DNA from: UBA3478 sp965662045
Lineage (GTDB): Bacteria; Bacteroidota; Bacteroidia; Flavobacteriales; Flavobacteriaceae
NCBI GenBank assembly: GCA_965662045.1
Contig: CBFIGE010000011.1
Span: 1-64,000, forward strand
Direction: 5' to 3'
DNA: 64,000 nucleotides
In this document: positions 62,041-64,000 of the stretch, one piece after another
Position numbering within the stretch: position 1 is the stretch's first letter
Layout of the letters: each line of letters begins with the position of its first letter
Program-made: the position numbers and the translations under genes
Notes under the pieces: model-generated
Told to the model about the DNA's origin: nothing
What the model saw: the letters and a program-made list of their open reading frames with translations, nothing else
The model's database searches: none

Positions 62041-64000
62041 ATGCATGTAATCAAAAGAGATGGTAGAAAAGAGCCTGTAATGTTCGACAAAATTACAGCT
62101 AGAGTCCGTAAACTTTGTTACGGACTAAACGATTTAGTCGATCCTGTAAAAGTTGCGATGCGTGTCATTGACGGTCTTTACGATGGAGTGACTACTTCAG
62201 AATTAGACAACTTAGCAGCTGAAATTGCCGCTACCTTGACTACCTCTCACCCTGATTACGCAAAACTAGCAGCTCGTATATCTGTTTCTAACCTTCATAA
62301 AAACACAAAAAAATCGTTTTCTGAAACGATGAAGGAGCTTTATGAATATATCAACCCAAGAACAGGTAAAGCAGCACCTCTTCTTTCGAAAGAGGTACAC
62401 GACGTCATTCAAGAGAATGCTGATAAACTCGACTCTGCGATTATTTACAATCGCGATTTCAGTTATGATTATTTCGGCTTCAAGACCCTTGAGCGCTCAT
62501 ATCTATTGAAATTAAACGGAACTATAGCAGAACGCCCCCAACACATGCTAATGCGTGTTTCTATCGGAATCCACTTGAACGATCTTGATGCTGCTATTGA
62601 GACCTACGAGCTAATGTCAAAGAAGTACTTTACACATGCGACACCTACTTTATTTAACTCAGGGACACCTAAACCACAAATGTCTTCTTGTTTTCTTTTG
62701 ACCACCAAAGATGACAGTATCGATGGAATTTATGACACCCTTAAGCAAACGGCTAAAATTTCACAATCTGCTGGTGGAATAGGCTTATCTATTCACAATA
62801 TCAGAGCAACAGGCTCTTACATTTCAGGAACCAACGGTACTTCTAATGGCATCGTCCCTATGCTCCGAGTTTTTAATGACACCGCTCGCTATGTAGATCA
62901 AGGTGGAGGAAAGCGAAAAGGAAGTTTTGCGATTTACTTGGAACCTTGGCATGCTGATATTTTTGATTTCTTAAACCTGAAAAAGAACCACGGAAAAGAG
63001 GAAATGAGGGCTCGTGACCTGTTCTATGCGATGTGGATTCCAGACTTATTCATGAAGCGCGTGGAGGCTAACGAACATTGGACCTTGATGTGTCCAAACG
63101 AGTGCCCAGGTTTAGCAGATTCTCATAGCGATGATTTCGATAAACTTTACCTCAAATACGAATCTGAGAAAAAGGGCAGAAAAACAATAAAAGCGAGAGA
63201 GTTGTGGGAAAAAATCCTCGAGTCACAAATCGAGACTGGAACTCCTTACATGCTCTACAAAGACGCTGCGAACAGAAAATCGAATCAATCGAATTTAGGT
63301 ACCATACGTTCTTCAAATCTCTGTACAGAAATATTAGAATACACTTCGCCAGACGAAGTAGCTGTATGTAACTTGGCTTCGATTGCCCTACCCATGTTCG
63401 TTGAAAACAACAGCTTCAATCACGAAGAATTGTATCGTGTGACCAAACGCGTAACTAAAAACCTCAACCGAGTTATAGATCGCAATTACTACCCTGTCAT
63501 CGAAGCAGAAAACTCCAACATGAGACATAGACCCATTGGTCTTGGAGTGCAGGGCTTGGCGGATACCTTTATAAAACTCCGTTTAGCATTTACTTCGGAT
63601 CAGGCTAAAGAATTGAACCAAGACATATTTGAAACTATATATTTCGCAGCTGTAGAAGCCTCCATGGAAATGGCTAAAGAAGAAGGCGTTTACAGTTCAT
63701 ATAAAGGTTCTCCAATTTCTGAAGGAAAATTCCAATACAACCTATGGGGTGTTAATGATGAGGATTTATCAGGAAGATGGGATTGGAATAAACTCAGAAA
63801 GGAAGTTAAAAAATCTGGAGTGCGAAACTCTTTATTAGTCGCGCCAATGCCAACGGCTTCCACTTCACAAATACTAGGTAATAATGAGTGTTTTGAGCCT
63901 TATACCTCGAATTTGTACACTAGACGTGTGCTATCAGGAGAGTTTATTGTAGTCAACAAACATCTATTAGAAGATTTGGTTGAGTTAGGATTGTGGAATG
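62041..64000 (+). CDS. nrdA: Ribonucleoside-diphosphate reductase subunit alpha, 3' truncated by window edge
   Basis: 653 residues are visible from the ATG at 62041, and the frame remains open to the window end. The N-terminal ATP cone is present (VIKRDGRKEPVMFDKITARV). Then come MSSCFLLTTKDDSIDGIYDT, GGIGLSIHNIRATGSYI, SNLCTEI and VCNLASIALP, with the reductase Cys positions (Cys in SSCF, NLCTE and VCNLA). MPTASTSQILGNNECFEPYTSN precedes the end. The gene was not closed because it lacks a stop in the window. It forms the RNR with nrdB. Confidence 0.96.
   Translation, partial: MHVIKRDGRKEPVMFDKITARVRKLCYGLNDLVDPVKVAMRVIDGLYDGVTTSELDNLAAEIAATLTTSHPDYAKLAARISVSNLHKNTKKSFSETMKELYEYINPRTGKAAPLLSKEVHDVIQENADKLDSAIIYNRDFSYDYFGFKTLERSYLLKLNGTIAERPQHMLMRVSIGIHLNDLDAAIETYELMSKKYFTHATPTLFNSGTPKPQMSSCFLLTTKDDSIDGIYDTLKQTAKISQSAGGIGLSIHNIRATGSYISGTNGTSNGIVPMLRVFNDTARYVDQGGGKRKGSFAIYLEPWHADIFDFLNLKKNHGKEEMRARDLFYAMWIPDLFMKRVEANEHWTLMCPNECPGLADSHSDDFDKLYLKYESEKKGRKTIKARELWEKILESQIETGTPYMLYKDAANRKSNQSNLGTIRSSNLCTEILEYTSPDEVAVCNLASIALPMFVENNSFNHEELYRVTKRVTKNLNRVIDRNYYPVIEAENSNMRHRPIGLGVQGLADTFIKLRLAFTSDQAKELNQDIFETIYFAAVEASMEMAKEEGVYSSYKGSPISEGKFQYNLWGVNDEDLSGRWDWNKLRKEVKKSGVRNSLLVAPMPTASTSQILGNNECFEPYTSNLYTRRVLSGEFIVVNKHLLEDLVELGLWN

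Overview
The window looks like chromosomal DNA of a member of the Bacteroidota, most likely Flavobacteriaceae. The evidence is moderate AT-richness, many SusC-like and other TonB-dependent receptors, type IX secretion (T9SS) C-terminal sorting domains, several promoter elements of the Bacteroidota form TAnnTTTG, few obvious Shine-Dalgarno sequences, and family content typical of flavobacteria (DUF4286, DUF6090, DUF3109, PdeM-type ligase-associated module, OlsF-like acyltransferase fusion). No species can be named from the sequence alone. I see no insertion sequence, phage, CRISPR array or integrase.

Layout. 1-8.2 kb is a metal and outer-membrane transport block: the end of a PepSY membrane protein, a CusB-like heavy-metal efflux adaptor, a small membrane protein, a TonB-dependent receptor with a CxxC in its plug, a secreted thioredoxin-like protein, and a convergent second receptor. 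8.3-10.7 kb holds tRNA-Leu(CAA), prs, rplY/ctc and pth. 10.8-12.9 kb is an HPr-kinase-like protein overlapping a nucleotidyltransferase. Convergent to them, 12.86-16.0 kb is a three-gene operon of secreted proteins (a small signal-peptide protein, a T9SS cargo protein and an S74-type tail-chaperone protein). Every one of its genes is broken by frameshifts or in-frame stops; this is the most anomalous stretch of the window. 16.2-20.0 kb encodes a large T9SS-secreted reprolysin-like metalloprotease.

20.0-27.3 kb is a mostly co-directional housekeeping run: ribF, an HTTM membrane protein, serS, DUF4286, rsmA, mgtE, a 2-hydroxyacid dehydrogenase and a TM2 protein. 27.3-32.5 kb has a PlsC-like acyltransferase, a DUF6428-like protein with a Cys-rich tail, an OlsF-like bifunctional acyltransferase, aspartokinase and a GNAT enzyme. 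32.6-38.3 kb is the complete four-gene ligase-associated DNA repair module (exonuclease, ATP-dependent ligase, Lhr-like helicase, PdeM). 38.3-39.2 kb has a DUF6090 protein followed by a likely 33-residue membrane miniprotein.

39.3-50.6 kb contains mfd, a minus-strand operon (YraN, ACT-like protein, DUF3352/YwqK-like protein, serine hydrolase), a Kazal lipoprotein, metG, a histone-deacetylase-like enzyme and ssb. 50.7-60.8 kb has a VPS10/BNR protein, a Zn-ribbon protein, an ERMP1-like M28 peptidase, a TPR protein, two small exported proteins, an L-threonine-dehydrogenase-like epimerase, a sterol-desaturase-family protein and DUF3109. The window ends in nrdB and a truncated nrdA (class Ia ribonucleotide reductase, eukaryote-like). 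Most of the window is ordinary core chromosome; the accessory interest lies in 10.8-16.0 kb, the ligase-associated module and several small proteins.
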